64,000 bases of DNA from Brevundimonas variabilis (GCF_014199945.1 NZ_JACHOR010000005.1:1-64000); one strand, 5' to 3'; positions 16,362-25,462 are shown, counted from the stretch's first letter. Made by a program: numbers and translations. The notes: generated by a model from the sequence alone, not told the origin.

Positions 16362-17840
16362 TCAGGGCTGCGCAGGCTCCAGGGCCTGGACCATGATGTG
16401 ATAGATGAGGTTCTGTTCGATCGTCCCGCCGAACAGATGAGCCCAGGGTCCGATCGCCTTGACCGCGACGTCCTCTCCGCCATGCGAGGCCGAGCGCAGC
16501 GGAACCAGGGCCGGTTGCTCATAGTCCAGACGACGGGTGTCGACGGTCGACGGATCGACCCGCGCCCCATCTTCTGCACCCGGACCATTCGCATAGGACA
16601 GGGTCGTGTAGGGCTTTCCGTCCGTGCCCAGCATGGGCACGCCATCGACATCGACCACGGTTCCCAGGATCGGGTTGCCGCGCCGGGGATAGCCGACGAT
16701 CGAGAGATTATGGCTGTGGTCCGCTGTCACGACCACCAGTGTGTCCGACAGGTCGACGGCGTCCAGCGCGGTCCTGACGGCGCGGTTCAGTTCGACCGTT
16801 TCATCCAGCGCGATCCCGGCCAGGCCGATGTGGTGGGCATGGTCGATCCGCCCGGCCTCGATGACCAGGACATAGCCTTCAGGACGCGCCTGCAGCAGCC
16901 GGATGGCCTTGGCGGTCATTTCGGACAGGGACGGCTCGCCGCCGGCATCGGCCGCGCGCTGGACCTCGAACTCCATATGATCGCGCTCGAACAGTCCCAG
17001 GACCGGGCCGGTCTGCGCCGGGTCGATCGCATCGAACCCGGCCCGGTTCCAGATGTAGCGCCCGTCGGGATGCCGGGCCTGCCAGGCCTGTGTCAGGTCC
17101 TGGCCATCGGTCCTGAAGCCCCGGCGCTCCGGGTCTTCCGGGTCTGCGGTCGTGGTGGTTAGGAACTGGGCCCGGCCGCCGCCCATGGCCACGTCGATGG
17201 ACGCGCCCTCGACCAGCTGGCGCGCGATGTCGATACAGCCTTCGGCCTTGGCTTCGGCCGGAATCTCGCTGTCATTCTCCCAGTCCCGGTTCGGCGTGTG
17301 AGCATAGGTGGCCGCAGGCGTCGCATGGGTGAGGCGGGCGGTCGAGACCACGCCCGTGGCCCGGCCGCTGCTGCGGGCAAAATCCAGCAGGGTCGCCGTC
17401 TCTGTGCCACGCGCGCTGGCGCAGTCGCTCACGCGGGCATTCTGGTTGACGCCGATGACGTCGTTGCGCGTCTTGATCCCGGACATCAGGGCGGTCGCCG
17501 TCGGGGCCGAGTCCGAGACCTGGGCATCGTGGGCATAGGTCCGGACCAGCGCCGAATAGGGCAGGCTGTCGATCGTGGTGACGGTCGATTCGCCGTCGCC
17601 CCCCGCCTGCTGGCCCTGATAGATGCGCGCGGCCGTCAGGGTATTGATCCCCATGCCGTCCCCGATGAACAGGATCACATTCCGGGCCCGGTGCGTATTG
17701 GGCTGAACAGCCATCCGCGTCGCCAGTTCGGCACGTGCCGCCTGAAAATAGCTGTCCTGCGACTGGGGCACGGTCTGGGCCGAGACAGCCGGGGCGGCCA
17801 GCAGGGATAGGACGAGAACGGACGCGGCGGACTTGAGCAT
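16362..17840 (-). CDS. phoA: Alkaline phosphatase
   Basis: A 492-residue exported enzyme; start at 17840, giving the signal peptide MLKSAASVLVLSLLAAPAVS followed by AQ, with GGAAGA upstream as ribosome site. Metal and catalytic motifs are in order: FIGDGMGINTLTAAR (metal Asp), VSDSAPTATALMSG (Ser nucleophile in DSA), ERDHMEFE, EAGRIDHAHH and VVTADHSHNLS. A C-terminal SHGGEDVAVKAIGPWAHLF supplies the last zinc histidine. It hydrolyses phosphomonoesters in the periplasm to release phosphate. It converges on pstS with 10 bases between the stops and diverges from blaI. Only a half Pho-box (TTGTCAT on its strand) is visible upstream. Confidence 0.95.
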   Translation of the reverse strand: MLKSAASVLVLSLLAAPAVSAQTVPQSQDSYFQAARAELATRMAVQPNTHRARNVILFIGDGMGINTLTAARIYQGQQAGGDGESTVTTIDSLPYSALVRTYAHDAQVSDSAPTATALMSGIKTRNDVIGVNQNARVSDCASARGTETATLLDFARSSGRATGVVSTARLTHATPAATYAHTPNRDWENDSEIPAEAKAEGCIDIARQLVEGASIDVAMGGGRAQFLTTTTADPEDPERRGFRTDGQDLTQAWQARHPDGRYIWNRAGFDAIDPAQTGPVLGLFERDHMEFEVQRAADAGGEPSLSEMTAKAIRLLQARPEGYVLVIEAGRIDHAHHIGLAGIALDETVELNRAVRTALDAVDLSDTLVVVTADHSHNLSIVGYPRRGNPILGTVVDVDGVPMLGTDGKPYTTLSYANGPGAEDGARVDPSTVDTRRLDYEQPALVPLRSASHGGEDVAVKAIGPWAHLFGGTIEQNLIYHIMVQALEPAQP

Positions 17841-17959
17841 GGGGTCTTCCAATCGGAGCGGTCGCATCCCTTAGGCCCGGCAGATGACAATTGATGCAGA
17901 CGCCAGCGGTCAAACCGCCGCACCGAAGACAATGATTCGGGCGACGCTTGACGCTGTTG

Positions 17960-17975
17960 CGCGACAATTGTCGCG
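17960..17975. promoter_or_regulatory. Perfect 16-base palindrome, probable BlaI-type operator
   Basis: CGCGACAATTGTCGCG reads the same on both strands. Its core GACAATTGTC matches the TACA-N2-TGTA layout bound by BlaI/MecI/CopY dimers. It lies 31 bases before the BlaI-type gene and in the divergent gap to phoA. A related GACAATTG occurs at 17885 and a half site GACAACAG at 17982. Autoregulation is inferred. Confidence 0.7.
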
Positions 17976-18005
17976 TATTCCCGACAACAGTGATGCGAGG
18001 TTCTC

Positions 18006-18395
18006 ATGTCGCCCACCCTCCTGCCGTCGCCGAGCGAATCCGAGCTCGATGTGCTCAAGGCCTTCTGGCGCGATGGTGACCTGTCGGCGCGCGAGGTCCA
18101 GGACCGGATCGGCGGTGAACTGGGCTGGACCGGGTCGACGACGCGGACCGTGCTGGAGCGGATGCGGACCAAGGGCCTGCTCACCCGGCGAGACGTGCAC
18201 GGCATGGCCGTCTATTCGACCGTCCAGCCCAAGGTCGCCGTCATCGGCGGATTGATGCGGCGGCTGGGGGCCATGCTGGAGATCGACGGGGCCCTGCCGG
18301 CCGCCGCCTTTTCCGGCAGCCAGCTTCTGGATGCCGACGACATCGCCGCCCTCGATGCCGCTCTGAACGCGACGCCCTCGGAGGACGAGGCATGA
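18006..18395 (+). CDS. BlaI/MecI-family transcriptional repressor
   Basis: A 129-residue protein with the winged-helix domain of penicillinase repressors at residues 8-80. LPSPSESELDVLKAFW, SAREVQDRI, TRTVLERMRTKGLLTR and the wing VHGMAVYSTV follow the family order. It would bind DNA as a dimer and be inactivated when the M56 protease encoded next is triggered. The operator candidate lies directly upstream. It overlaps the BlaR1-like gene by ATGA, so the pair is coupled. No beta-lactamase is beside it; the penicillin-binding protein at 20844-23042 is on the other strand. Confidence 0.92.
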   Translation: MSPTLLPSPSESELDVLKAFWRDGDLSAREVQDRIGGELGWTGSTTRTVLERMRTKGLLTRRDVHGMAVYSTVQPKVAVIGGLMRRLGAMLEIDGALPAAAFSGSQLLDADDIAALDAALNATPSEDEA

Positions 18396-20800
18396 GCCCG
18401 GTCGAACTGGTCGCCCTTTCGCTCGGGGCCTCGATCGCGGTTTCGACCCTGGCCGGCCTGGCCGCCGCAGGTCTGGAGCGGCTGTGTGCCGACCCGGCCC
18501 TCCGCGAGCGGGTCTGGGCGGTCGCTCTCTATCTGCCGCTCCTGCCGCCGGTGGTGGTGGGAGGCGTGCTGCTGACCCCCGCTCCCGTCCGGGTTCTGCC
18601 GGTCGCGACCGTGCCCACCGAGGTCATCGTCAGCGCACCAGACTCATTGTCCGTCGTCGACCCCGTTGTTGTGGTCCTGAGTCCCGACTGGGGCCTGATC
18701 GCCGGCTTCGCCCTGGTTCTGGCGGTCGTGCTGAGCGGGGTCCGGCTCGCTTCGCTGGGCTGGCGCGGCGCCAGGCTGCAAAGGCTGATCAAGCGCGCGG
18801 TGGCGGCTCCGGCTCAAACCGTTGCCGCCGTGGCGGGGGCAGCCGGGGAGATCGACGTCCCCGTCCCTGTGGTCCGGATTTCGATCCAGAGTCCCGATGC
18901 CCTGCTGACCGGGGTTGTGCGGCCTCTGCTGATCCTGCCCGAAGTCCTCTCTGGAGCCCCGGACAGTCCGGCGGCATGCGCCGTGATCCGTCATGAGCTC
19001 GCCCATCTCAAGCGCGGCGATCACCGCGCCGTCTGGCTGGAAGAGGGGCTGCTGGCCCTGCTGGCCTTCAATCCTGTCCTGCCGGTGATCCGCAGCCGTC
19101 GCGCTGCGGCTCGCGAGGAGGCCTGTGATGCCGTTGCCCTGACCGGCGCCGATGCCCCCGCCCGCCGCGCCTACGCCCAGAGCCTGATCGACGCCCTGCG
19201 CGCCCGGACCATCCCGATGCTTGCCGTGCCTGCCCTGACCTTCACCGGATCTCCAAGGAGCCAAGCCATGCGTCGCCTGAAATCCATAATGACTCCCCCG
19301 GCCCGCGCCGGGCGGGGGATGCGTATTGTTGCTGTCTCCATAGGCGTCGCTCTGGTGGGGCTGGCGGGAGCAGCCTCGATCGCAGTGGCAGGCCAGCGCC
19401 CGAACCGGGTCGTCGAGGCAGACCGGGCTGATGTGGCTTCCTCGATACCCGATCATGCCTATTTCACGGCCGCCATGGACCCGATCTACAAGGTGGCTTG
19501 GCCAGAGGCGTGCGGGTTCGGATCGTCCGAGGGCGAGGTGTTCGTCCAGATCGGCGAGGGCTGCTCCGCCGAAGGGGGGCCGCATGCCCTGATCCAGACA
19601 CTGGAGGGCGTGAATCCGAAGACTGATCCGGCTGGTGCTTTTGCCGCCGTCCAGTCGGCCTGCACGGCGGGTCGTCCGGTTCGGATCGCCTTCAGCCGCG
19701 CTGGCGTCGAAGGAGTGAAGACAGCCACCTGCGCCAATCTCCCGGCCGTGCCGGCGACTCCTGTCCGTTTCACGGTCGACATCGGCTATGACCCGGCCAT
19801 CTCGATCGCTCCGGGGGACCGGCTGGAGATCGCGCTCGATCGCGATCTCGGTACCGAAGGCACCGCCTCGACCGGGATGGAGTTCGACCTCGCGCCGGGG
19901 GCCCTGCCGAACCAGGCCTTTGCAGATCTGATGCCGCCGCTTCTTCCACCAGACCGCTCCGTTCCGATGTTTACGATGTCAGCGCGGATCATTGACCGTA
20001 ACGGGGTCATCAAGGCCGTGTCAGACCGAGACCTCGGCAGGTCCCATGCCCCTTATCTGGTGAGAGCGGATGCCATCCGGACGAAGCTTCAGCTGGTTTC
20101 GATGGCCGATCCTGGGACGGCTGCCGAGGACGCCGCCCAAACGGCCCGCGAAGCCGCGCGTACTGCGGCTGCTGCGGCACGGGCCGCTCTCGGTCCTGAC
20201 CAGCGGGCCCGAGACGACGCGGCTCGCACAGGTGTAGGCTTCAAGGCGCTTTGTTCCGAGAAGGACGCCTTTGCGGTGGGGTACTGCAATGGCGTCATGT
20301 TTGGCGCAGCCCTGCGCAATGTCGGGGGTGCCATCTGCCTGCCCGAAGGTATCGACTATGGGGTCATGGCTGGTCGGGCACAGACGCTACTGGCGACGGA
20401 GACCGTCTATCCCGGCGAAGAGGCCGTGGAGATTGCAACCCGAGTGATTGCCAAAGCCTATCCCTGTGGGTCGGCGCAGGCGTCTGTTCTGCCAACACGC
20501 TTCTTTATCAACGGCAGTCCTATGCCCGCAGGCCTGCCTCACTGGGGGTTGGCTGCTAGCCGCGTAGAGATACAGGATGCCCGAGAAGGTCGGGCAGCAA
20601 TAATGAATTTCATCGTGCCGCAGGAGGGCTCGGCTCCCGTATTTCTCAATGGTGTCGCCCTGCCCGCTGGGGTTGGTCTGAATGCTGTCCGGACAGACCG
20701 GATCGTGAACCGGGAGACCGCCAGCGACGGATCCACCAGGGTCCGGATCGCACCACGCGATCGTTCCACTGATGGGTCCCGGAGCGCAGTTCCATCTTGA
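18392..20800 (+). CDS. BlaR1/M56-family membrane metallopeptidase with Rap1a-like C-terminal domain
   Basis: An 802-residue protein. Residues 1-130 contain three hydrophobic segments, and the zinc-protease motif HELAHLKRGDH starts at 201 with a downstream EEACDA glutamate. A further membrane helix near 305-330 leads to an outside region. BlaR1/MecR1 proteins sense cell-wall damage and cleave the partner repressor. The C-terminal sensor is not a penicillin-binding domain: no SxxK, SxN or KTG set is visible. Instead, residues about 616-695 show Cys621, Cys632-NGVMFG, Cys649-LPEG and a final AYPC at 692, the spacing of Rap1a/Tai-type immunity proteins. About 110 further residues follow. The signal sensed is unknown. 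Confidence 0.82.
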   Translation: MSPVELVALSLGASIAVSTLAGLAAAGLERLCADPALRERVWAVALYLPLLPPVVVGGVLLTPAPVRVLPVATVPTEVIVSAPDSLSVVDPVVVVLSPDWGLIAGFALVLAVVLSGVRLASLGWRGARLQRLIKRAVAAPAQTVAAVAGAAGEIDVPVPVVRISIQSPDALLTGVVRPLLILPEVLSGAPDSPAACAVIRHELAHLKRGDHRAVWLEEGLLALLAFNPVLPVIRSRRAAAREEACDAVALTGADAPARRAYAQSLIDALRARTIPMLAVPALTFTGSPRSQAMRRLKSIMTPPARAGRGMRIVAVSIGVALVGLAGAASIAVAGQRPNRVVEADRADVASSIPDHAYFTAAMDPIYKVAWPEACGFGSSEGEVFVQIGEGCSAEGGPHALIQTLEGVNPKTDPAGAFAAVQSACTAGRPVRIAFSRAGVEGVKTATCANLPAVPATPVRFTVDIGYDPAISIAPGDRLEIALDRDLGTEGTASTGMEFDLAPGALPNQAFADLMPPLLPPDRSVPMFTMSARIIDRNGVIKAVSDRDLGRSHAPYLVRADAIRTKLQLVSMADPGTAAEDAAQTAREAARTAAAAARAALGPDQRARDDAARTGVGFKALCSEKDAFAVGYCNGVMFGAALRNVGGAICLPEGIDYGVMAGRAQTLLATETVYPGEEAVEIATRVIAKAYPCGSAQASVLPTRFFINGSPMPAGLPHWGLAASRVEIQDAREGRAAIMNFIVPQEGSAPVFLNGVALPAGVGLNAVRTDRIVNRETASDGSTRVRIAPRDRSTDGSRSAVPS

Positions 20801-20843
20801 ACCAGCACACAGGCTCGCTGCTGCAGCAAAGGTACTCGCTAGC

Positions 20844-23042
20844 CTAGTAGAAGAGCGGGTCCTCCCGGGTGGGCTGGGTGTTCGGCGGGGCCGGAGCCTG
20901 GGACCGGGGTTCCGGGCGGGGGCCGCCACGAGGATCGTTCCTTGGATCGTCGCGCGGGTCGCGGCGGGGTGGCGGGGCGTCGCCGAGGTCGTAGCGGTTG
21001 GGCTGGGGCGAGGTCGGGCGAATGATGACCGGACCGCCGCCCGGGCTTTCGTCAAGATAAGGCTCGCCCAGGTCGGGATCGACCGGTTCGACGACCGTGC
21101 CGCCGTAGGGGTCCTCGACCCCGCCGATCAGGTCACCAACGGGATCGGGGGCCTGCCAGCCTTCGGGCATCGGCGGACCGTCGGGGATCGACTGGACGGC
21201 CAGACGCGGCAGGGCGGCGTTCATGAAGCCGCGCCAGATGGCGATCGGGGCCTGTCCGCCGGTGACGTTGCGCATGGCCGTATTGTCGTCCTTGCCCACC
21301 CAGACAGCCGTGACGAAGCCACCGGTGTAGCCGACGAACCAGGCGTCCTTGTAGTCCGAGGTCGTGCCCGTCTTGCCGGCGATGTCGCGCCCGGAGATGG
21401 CCGCGGCCCGGCCGGTGCCGCTGGTCACGACGCCTCTCAGCATCTGGTTCATGTAGAACAGCGACGGATTGTTGATGGCCTGGGCGGGGCGTTCCTGCCG
21501 GGCGGCGTTCTGATAGATGACCCGGCCCTGCGGCGTGCGGATGCGGCTGATGCCGTAAGCCTGAACGCGCTTGCCGCCGTTGGCGAAGGCGTCATAGGCC
21601 GTGGCCATGTCGAGGGGCGAGACCTCGACCGCACCCAGGGCCATGGCGGGCTCGAGCCCGATGCGTGACGAGATCCCCAGCCTGCGCGCGGCGCGAGCCA
21701 CGCTGTCGCGACCGATCTGGTCGGCGACATTGGCGGCCACGGTGTTGGTCGACTGGGCCACGGCATTGGCCAGGGTCGTCGGTCCGATGAAGGTGCCGGA
21801 ATAGTTGCGGGGGCTCCAGTTGCCGATCCGGATCGGCTCGTCCACCACCGGGGTCGAGGGGGTGTAGCCCGCCTCCATCGCCGCCAGATAGACGAAGGGC
21901 TTGAACGCCGATCCGGCCTGGCGACGGGCGTCGACTGCGCGGTTGAACTGGCTGTCGGCATAGGAGGCCCCGCCGATCATGGCCCAGACGCGGCCATCGC
22001 CATCCATGGCGACCAGGGCCGCCTGCTCCACGCCTTTGGAGGCATCGCGGTCCAGGATCCGGCGCACCGACCGCTCGGCGGCCGTCTGCAGTGTCAGATC
22101 CAGGGTCGTCTCGACGATCATGTCCTCGGTCGGCTCGCCGACCAGGCCCCGGATCGACTTGTCCAGCCAGTCGATGAAATACTGGGCGTGCTGGCTGGCC
22201 AGGGTTCGGCTGACCCGGACCGGTTCGGCCACGGCGGCCTCGCGCTGGGCCGGGGTGATGACGCCGGCATCGGCCATTTCGTTCAGCACGACGGTGGCCC
22301 GGGTCGCGGCCCGCTCGCCCTCGGAGACCGGTGAATAGCGCGACGGCGCCTTCAGCAGACCGGCCAGCAGCGCCGCCTCGCCGACGGTCAGTTTCGTCGC
22401 GCTCTTGTCGAAATAGCGCTGCGATGCCGCCTCGATCCCGTAAGCCCCGCCGCCGAAATAGACGCGGTTCAGATACAGGGAGAGGATCTCTTCCTTGCTG
22501 AATTTCAGCTCCAGCCAGACGGCCAGGATCAGCTCCTGCACCTTGCGGCGCATGTTCTGGTCGGGTGTCAGGAACAGGTTCTTGGCCAGTTGCTGGGTCA
22601 GGGTCGAGCCGCCCTGGACGATCCGCCCGGCGCGAACATTGGCCACCATGGCCCGTGACATGCCGACGGGGTCGAAGCCCGGGTGGTAGTAGAACCGCTG
22701 GTCCTCGATGGCGATGAAGGCGGCCGGCACATAGTCGGGCAGGGAGGCCAGGTCTGCGGGCGGGGCCATCTGGGTGCCCCGCGTGGCGATCAGCGCCCCG
22801 TTCCGGTCCAGATAGGTGATCGATGGCTGACGATCGACGTCATAGAGCGCCGAGGTGTCGGGCAGGCCGCGCGCGAACACCGCAAAGAAGACGACCAGGA
22901 AGATCAGACCCCAGACGGCCAGCACCGCTGTCCAGTAGACAAACCGCTGGAAGCCGGACCGCCTCGAAGGCTTGGGACCGCCCTGTTGCGGCCCTCGCCC
23001 GCCCGGAGCCGCGCCTGCGCCCGCACCACCTCGACCCGCCAT
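20844..23042 (-). CDS. Class A penicillin-binding protein (PBP1A family)
   Basis: A 732-residue bifunctional peptidoglycan synthase. A short Gly/Pro/Arg-rich cytoplasmic tail precedes one membrane helix (about 34-57). The glycosyltransferase domain contains EDQRFYYHPG with Glu113 and the GGSTLTQQLAKNLFL motif. The transpeptidase domain has the serine nucleophile in SAFK (378-381), STN (430-432) and KTGTT from 556. The C-terminal 90 residues are Pro/Arg/Asp-rich and likely disordered. Only 43 bases separate its stop from the convergent sensor-protease gene. The gene may be a target or partner of the adjacent BlaI-BlaR1-like pair, but is not in their operon. Confidence 0.93.
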   Translation of the reverse strand: MAGRGGAGAGAAPGGRGPQQGGPKPSRRSGFQRFVYWTAVLAVWGLIFLVVFFAVFARGLPDTSALYDVDRQPSITYLDRNGALIATRGTQMAPPADLASLPDYVPAAFIAIEDQRFYYHPGFDPVGMSRAMVANVRAGRIVQGGSTLTQQLAKNLFLTPDQNMRRKVQELILAVWLELKFSKEEILSLYLNRVYFGGGAYGIEAASQRYFDKSATKLTVGEAALLAGLLKAPSRYSPVSEGERAATRATVVLNEMADAGVITPAQREAAVAEPVRVSRTLASQHAQYFIDWLDKSIRGLVGEPTEDMIVETTLDLTLQTAAERSVRRILDRDASKGVEQAALVAMDGDGRVWAMIGGASYADSQFNRAVDARRQAGSAFKPFVYLAAMEAGYTPSTPVVDEPIRIGNWSPRNYSGTFIGPTTLANAVAQSTNTVAANVADQIGRDSVARAARRLGISSRIGLEPAMALGAVEVSPLDMATAYDAFANGGKRVQAYGISRIRTPQGRVIYQNAARQERPAQAINNPSLFYMNQMLRGVVTSGTGRAAAISGRDIAGKTGTTSDYKDAWFVGYTGGFVTAVWVGKDDNTAMRNVTGGQAPIAIWRGFMNAALPRLAVQSIPDGPPMPEGWQAPDPVGDLIGGVEDPYGGTVVEPVDPDLGEPYLDESPGGGPVIIRPTSPQPNRYDLGDAPPPRRDPRDDPRNDPRGGPRPEPRSQAPAPPNTQPTREDPLFY

Positions 23043-23131
23043 GAACGTCCTCTAGCCCCGTTTCGGTCCTGTCTTAGACCGACGCGCGCCCAATCGAAAC
23101 GCCCCCGCGTCCTTCACAGGATCGTGAAGGG

Positions 23132-23764
23132 TCATTCGGCCGAAACAAAGGCGCGCCGGGCCAGCCAGACGCCGGTGTTCGCCGCCACCCGGGTGTCGGG
23201 ATCGGGGGCGACGATGACGTAGCCTGCGTCGTCCAGCAGGCCGCAATAGTCACCGGGGGACAGGCTGGCATGATACAGGGCCTCGCCCCGCCAGCGCCCG
23301 ATCGCCTCGCCCTCGGCGCCACCGGCGTTGAAGAGCACGACCGCACCGGGCGCTCCGCAGCGCAGCAGTCGGGGCAGGGTCAGGCGCTGGTCCGGCAGGG
23401 TGAGATGAAACAGGCTGCACCAGGCGATGATCCCGTCAAAGTGACGGTCGATCTCCAGCGTCCGCATGTCGCCGATGATCCATTCCCCGTTCGGCAGGGT
23501 CCGGCGGGCATGAGCGATCAGCCTTTCCGAGGTATCCAGCCCGGTGACGCGAAAGCCGCGGGCCAGAAGGCTTGCGGCGATCGGATGGCCATGGCCGCAA
23601 CCGACGTCCAGCACGGAACCGCCGGCCGGCAGGGCCGCGGCGAACCGCTCCAGCCAGCCGGCGTCGTTCAGGTCACCCTGACCCAGGGTCGACCGGGCCG
23701 CGATCCAGTCCTCCGCCCCTTCGCGGTACAGGTCGACGATCCGGTCGGCCGCCGGGTGGCTCAT
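23132..23764 (-). CDS. Class I SAM-dependent methyltransferase
   Basis: A 210-residue soluble protein. The SAM-binding glycine motif is GGSVLDVGCGHGHPIAASLL at about 48-67, followed by the acidic second strand VTGLDTSERLIAHARR and the FDGIIAWCSLFHL segment of the UbiE/COQ5-like fold. The substrate is not evident. Its start overlaps the stop of the upstream hydrolase by four bases, so the two are cotranscribed and translationally coupled. Confidence 0.85.
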   Translation of the reverse strand: MSHPAADRIVDLYREGAEDWIAARSTLGQGDLNDAGWLERFAAALPAGGSVLDVGCGHGHPIAASLLARGFRVTGLDTSERLIAHARRTLPNGEWIIGDMRTLEIDRHFDGIIAWCSLFHLTLPDQRLTLPRLLRCGAPGAVVLFNAGGAEGEAIGRWRGEALYHASLSPGDYCGLLDDAGYVIVAPDPDTRVAANTGVWLARRAFVSAE

Positions 23765-24696
23765 CGCGCGATGAAGGCGTCCAGTTCGGCAAAGAAGGCC
23801 CCCGGCTGGTCGAACATGACGAAATGGGCGGCGTCATCGATCCGCTTCAGCGTCGCGCCGGGCAGGGTGGCAAAGGCCGACTGGTAGATCATGTCGGTGA
23901 TCTCCGGAGTCATCCGGGGGTCGTTGAACTTCACATAGACCACCTCGGTCGGAGCCGTGATCTTCGGCAGTTCGGCCCGCAGGTCGGTGACGATCAGCTC
24001 GCGATAGGCATTGGCCGAGACGCGGCGGTCGCTGGTCCGGGCATCCTCCAGTGGGCCGGCGCGCAGGCTCTCGGTGTTGATCATGCCGGTGACTGCCGCA
24101 GCGGCCTGGGCCTGATAGGCCTCGTCAGGGCCGGCGCTCATGCCCGCATGGATCTGGTCGGCGATCGGCCGGACCTGTTCGGCCGTAACGCCCGGGGCCC
24201 CGAACATCGCGCCCATGAAGGGGACCATGTCCACGACCATCAGCTTGCCGACCAGGTCGGGGTGCCGGGCCGCCAGCATCATGCCCATGGTGCCACCCAT
24301 CGAATGCCCGACGACGACGGGTTTGCTGAGGCCGGCTTCGCGAATGTAGCGGGCGATCTCCTCGGCGACGGGGGCTGCGACATCACCTTCGGCATTGGCC
24401 TTGGCCGGCGCACCGGCAAAGCCCTGCACATGGATCCGGTGCACCCGCCATCCGGTGCCCAGGTGGGCGACGGTGGAGTCCCAGACCTCCGGCGACGAGC
24501 TCAGCCCGGGAATCAGGACGATGTCGCGCGGTCCCTCGCCATCGACGCGGACATGCAGCCGCTCGGATTCGAAGGCGGCATGATGGTGGCCATGGGCGGC
24601 GGCCGAGGTGCCATGGGACTCCTGAGCCATCGCCGCGACGGGCGTGAGGCCAAGGACGGCGGCGACTGCGGTGGTGGTCAGGATGGCGCGGAACAT
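23761..24696 (-). CDS. Exported alpha/beta hydrolase
   Basis: A 311-residue precursor; start at 24696 because GGAGGAGA lies just upstream and the protein then has a signal peptide (MFRAILTTTAVAAVLGLTPV, cleavage near AMA). A His-rich segment follows (HGTSAAAHGHHHA). The nucleophile elbow is VVVGHSMGGTMG with Ser about residue 140, and the catalytic His is in DDAAHFVMFDQP near the C-terminus. The lid region is variable and the substrate cannot be predicted. A promoter overlapped by an inverted repeat sits in front, which suggests regulated expression. The downstream gene is a methyltransferase. Confidence 0.85.
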   Translation of the reverse strand: MFRAILTTTAVAAVLGLTPVAAMAQESHGTSAAAHGHHHAAFESERLHVRVDGEGPRDIVLIPGLSSSPEVWDSTVAHLGTGWRVHRIHVQGFAGAPAKANAEGDVAAPVAEEIARYIREAGLSKPVVVGHSMGGTMGMMLAARHPDLVGKLMVVDMVPFMGAMFGAPGVTAEQVRPIADQIHAGMSAGPDEAYQAQAAAAVTGMINTESLRAGPLEDARTSDRRVSANAYRELIVTDLRAELPKITAPTEVVYVKFNDPRMTPEITDMIYQSAFATLPGATLKRIDDAAHFVMFDQPGAFFAELDAFIAR

Positions 24697-24723
24697 GGGG
24701 TCTCCTCCAGAAGGGCTGGCCGA

Positions 24724-24755
24724 CATATGAACCATTCACTTTGATATGTAAAGTG
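24724..24755 (-). promoter_or_regulatory. Promoter overlapped by an inverted repeat
   Basis: On the reverse strand TTTACA (24752-24747) and CATATG (24729-24724) are 17 bases apart, a plausible -35/-10 pair upstream of the hydrolase. CACTTT (24737-24742) and AAAGTG (24750-24755) form an inverted repeat with a 7-base spacer that covers the -35 and spacer. The layout suits a repressor operator. The region is distinctly more AT-rich than its surroundings. Confidence 0.5.
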
Positions 24756-24767
24756 CTTCATTAATCG

Positions 24768-25412
24768 TCAGGATGTCGGGACGAGTTCGATCAGATCGAG
24801 GTTGGATTCGTTCTGCGGCCAGGGAATCACCAGCCGCCACCGAGCCTCCCCGATGCGCTCCAGCACCGCGATCATGTCCCGGTCCGGTCGCTGGCCATAG
24901 GTATTGGCCGCCGCCTCCGAGGCCAGGGCCATGGAGCCGAGCAGGATCATGTGGTCCGCGGTCTCGGGAAACAGCAGGCCCGCGGGCCGCTGGGATCCGG
25001 TCCGCTTGACGAATTTCAGGCCACTGGCCGTGGTCTCGATCCGGCAGGCGAACCAGCCATAGACGACATAGCCGAGGCCTTCGTCGCCGCCCTGCGAGCC
25101 GAGCTTGACCGTTCGGCAACGATAGTCCCCGGCCGGGGGTGCCACGGGCGCGATCGCCGCGTCGGGATCGATCAGGTTACCGACAGACCCTAGGTCACCG
25201 GAGCCGGGTTGACGCCGGGCCTGTTCGAGCGCCAGCCGCCAGGCCGCGGCGCGCCGCTGATAGCGGTCGCGGTCCCCGGGGGTGACGAAGCCGCGCCAGT
25301 CCCTGAGGGCAACGCCGTCCGCGGGCGGTGGAGGCGGCGGCGGAGGCGGGGTGGCGCAGGCGGACACGACGACGGCGGCCATCACGGCCGAAAGGGACAG
25401 GAAGCGGCACAT
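24768..25412 (-). CDS. DUF4893-type lipoprotein
   Basis: A 214-residue lipoprotein precursor (lipobox VSAC, Cys19) with a run of nine prolines right after the lipid cysteine. The rest resembles DUF4893: DRYQRRAAAWRLALEQAR, LIDPDAAIAPVAPPAGDYRC, RTVKLGSQG, YGWFACRIE and KRTGSQRPAGLLFPET, ending in NLDLIELVP. Function is unknown for the family. It stands in the same direction as the hydrolase but the promoter between them suggests separate transcription. Confidence 0.78.
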   Translation of the reverse strand: MCRFLSLSAVMAAVVVSACATPPPPPPPPPADGVALRDWRGFVTPGDRDRYQRRAAAWRLALEQARRQPGSGDLGSVGNLIDPDAAIAPVAPPAGDYRCRTVKLGSQGGDEGLGYVVYGWFACRIETTASGLKFVKRTGSQRPAGLLFPETADHMILLGSMALASEAAANTYGQRPDRDMIAVLERIGEARWRLVIPWPQNESNLDLIELVPTS

Positions 25413-25462
25413 GGTGCCACTCCAAGACAGCCGGATGCGTCAGGTCAAGGGCCGACCTGCGA

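Noticed and set aside
17885..17891. Possible Pho box before phoA
   Set aside because: Only one half site (TTGTCAT on the reverse strand) is present; the preceding 11-base unit does not match.
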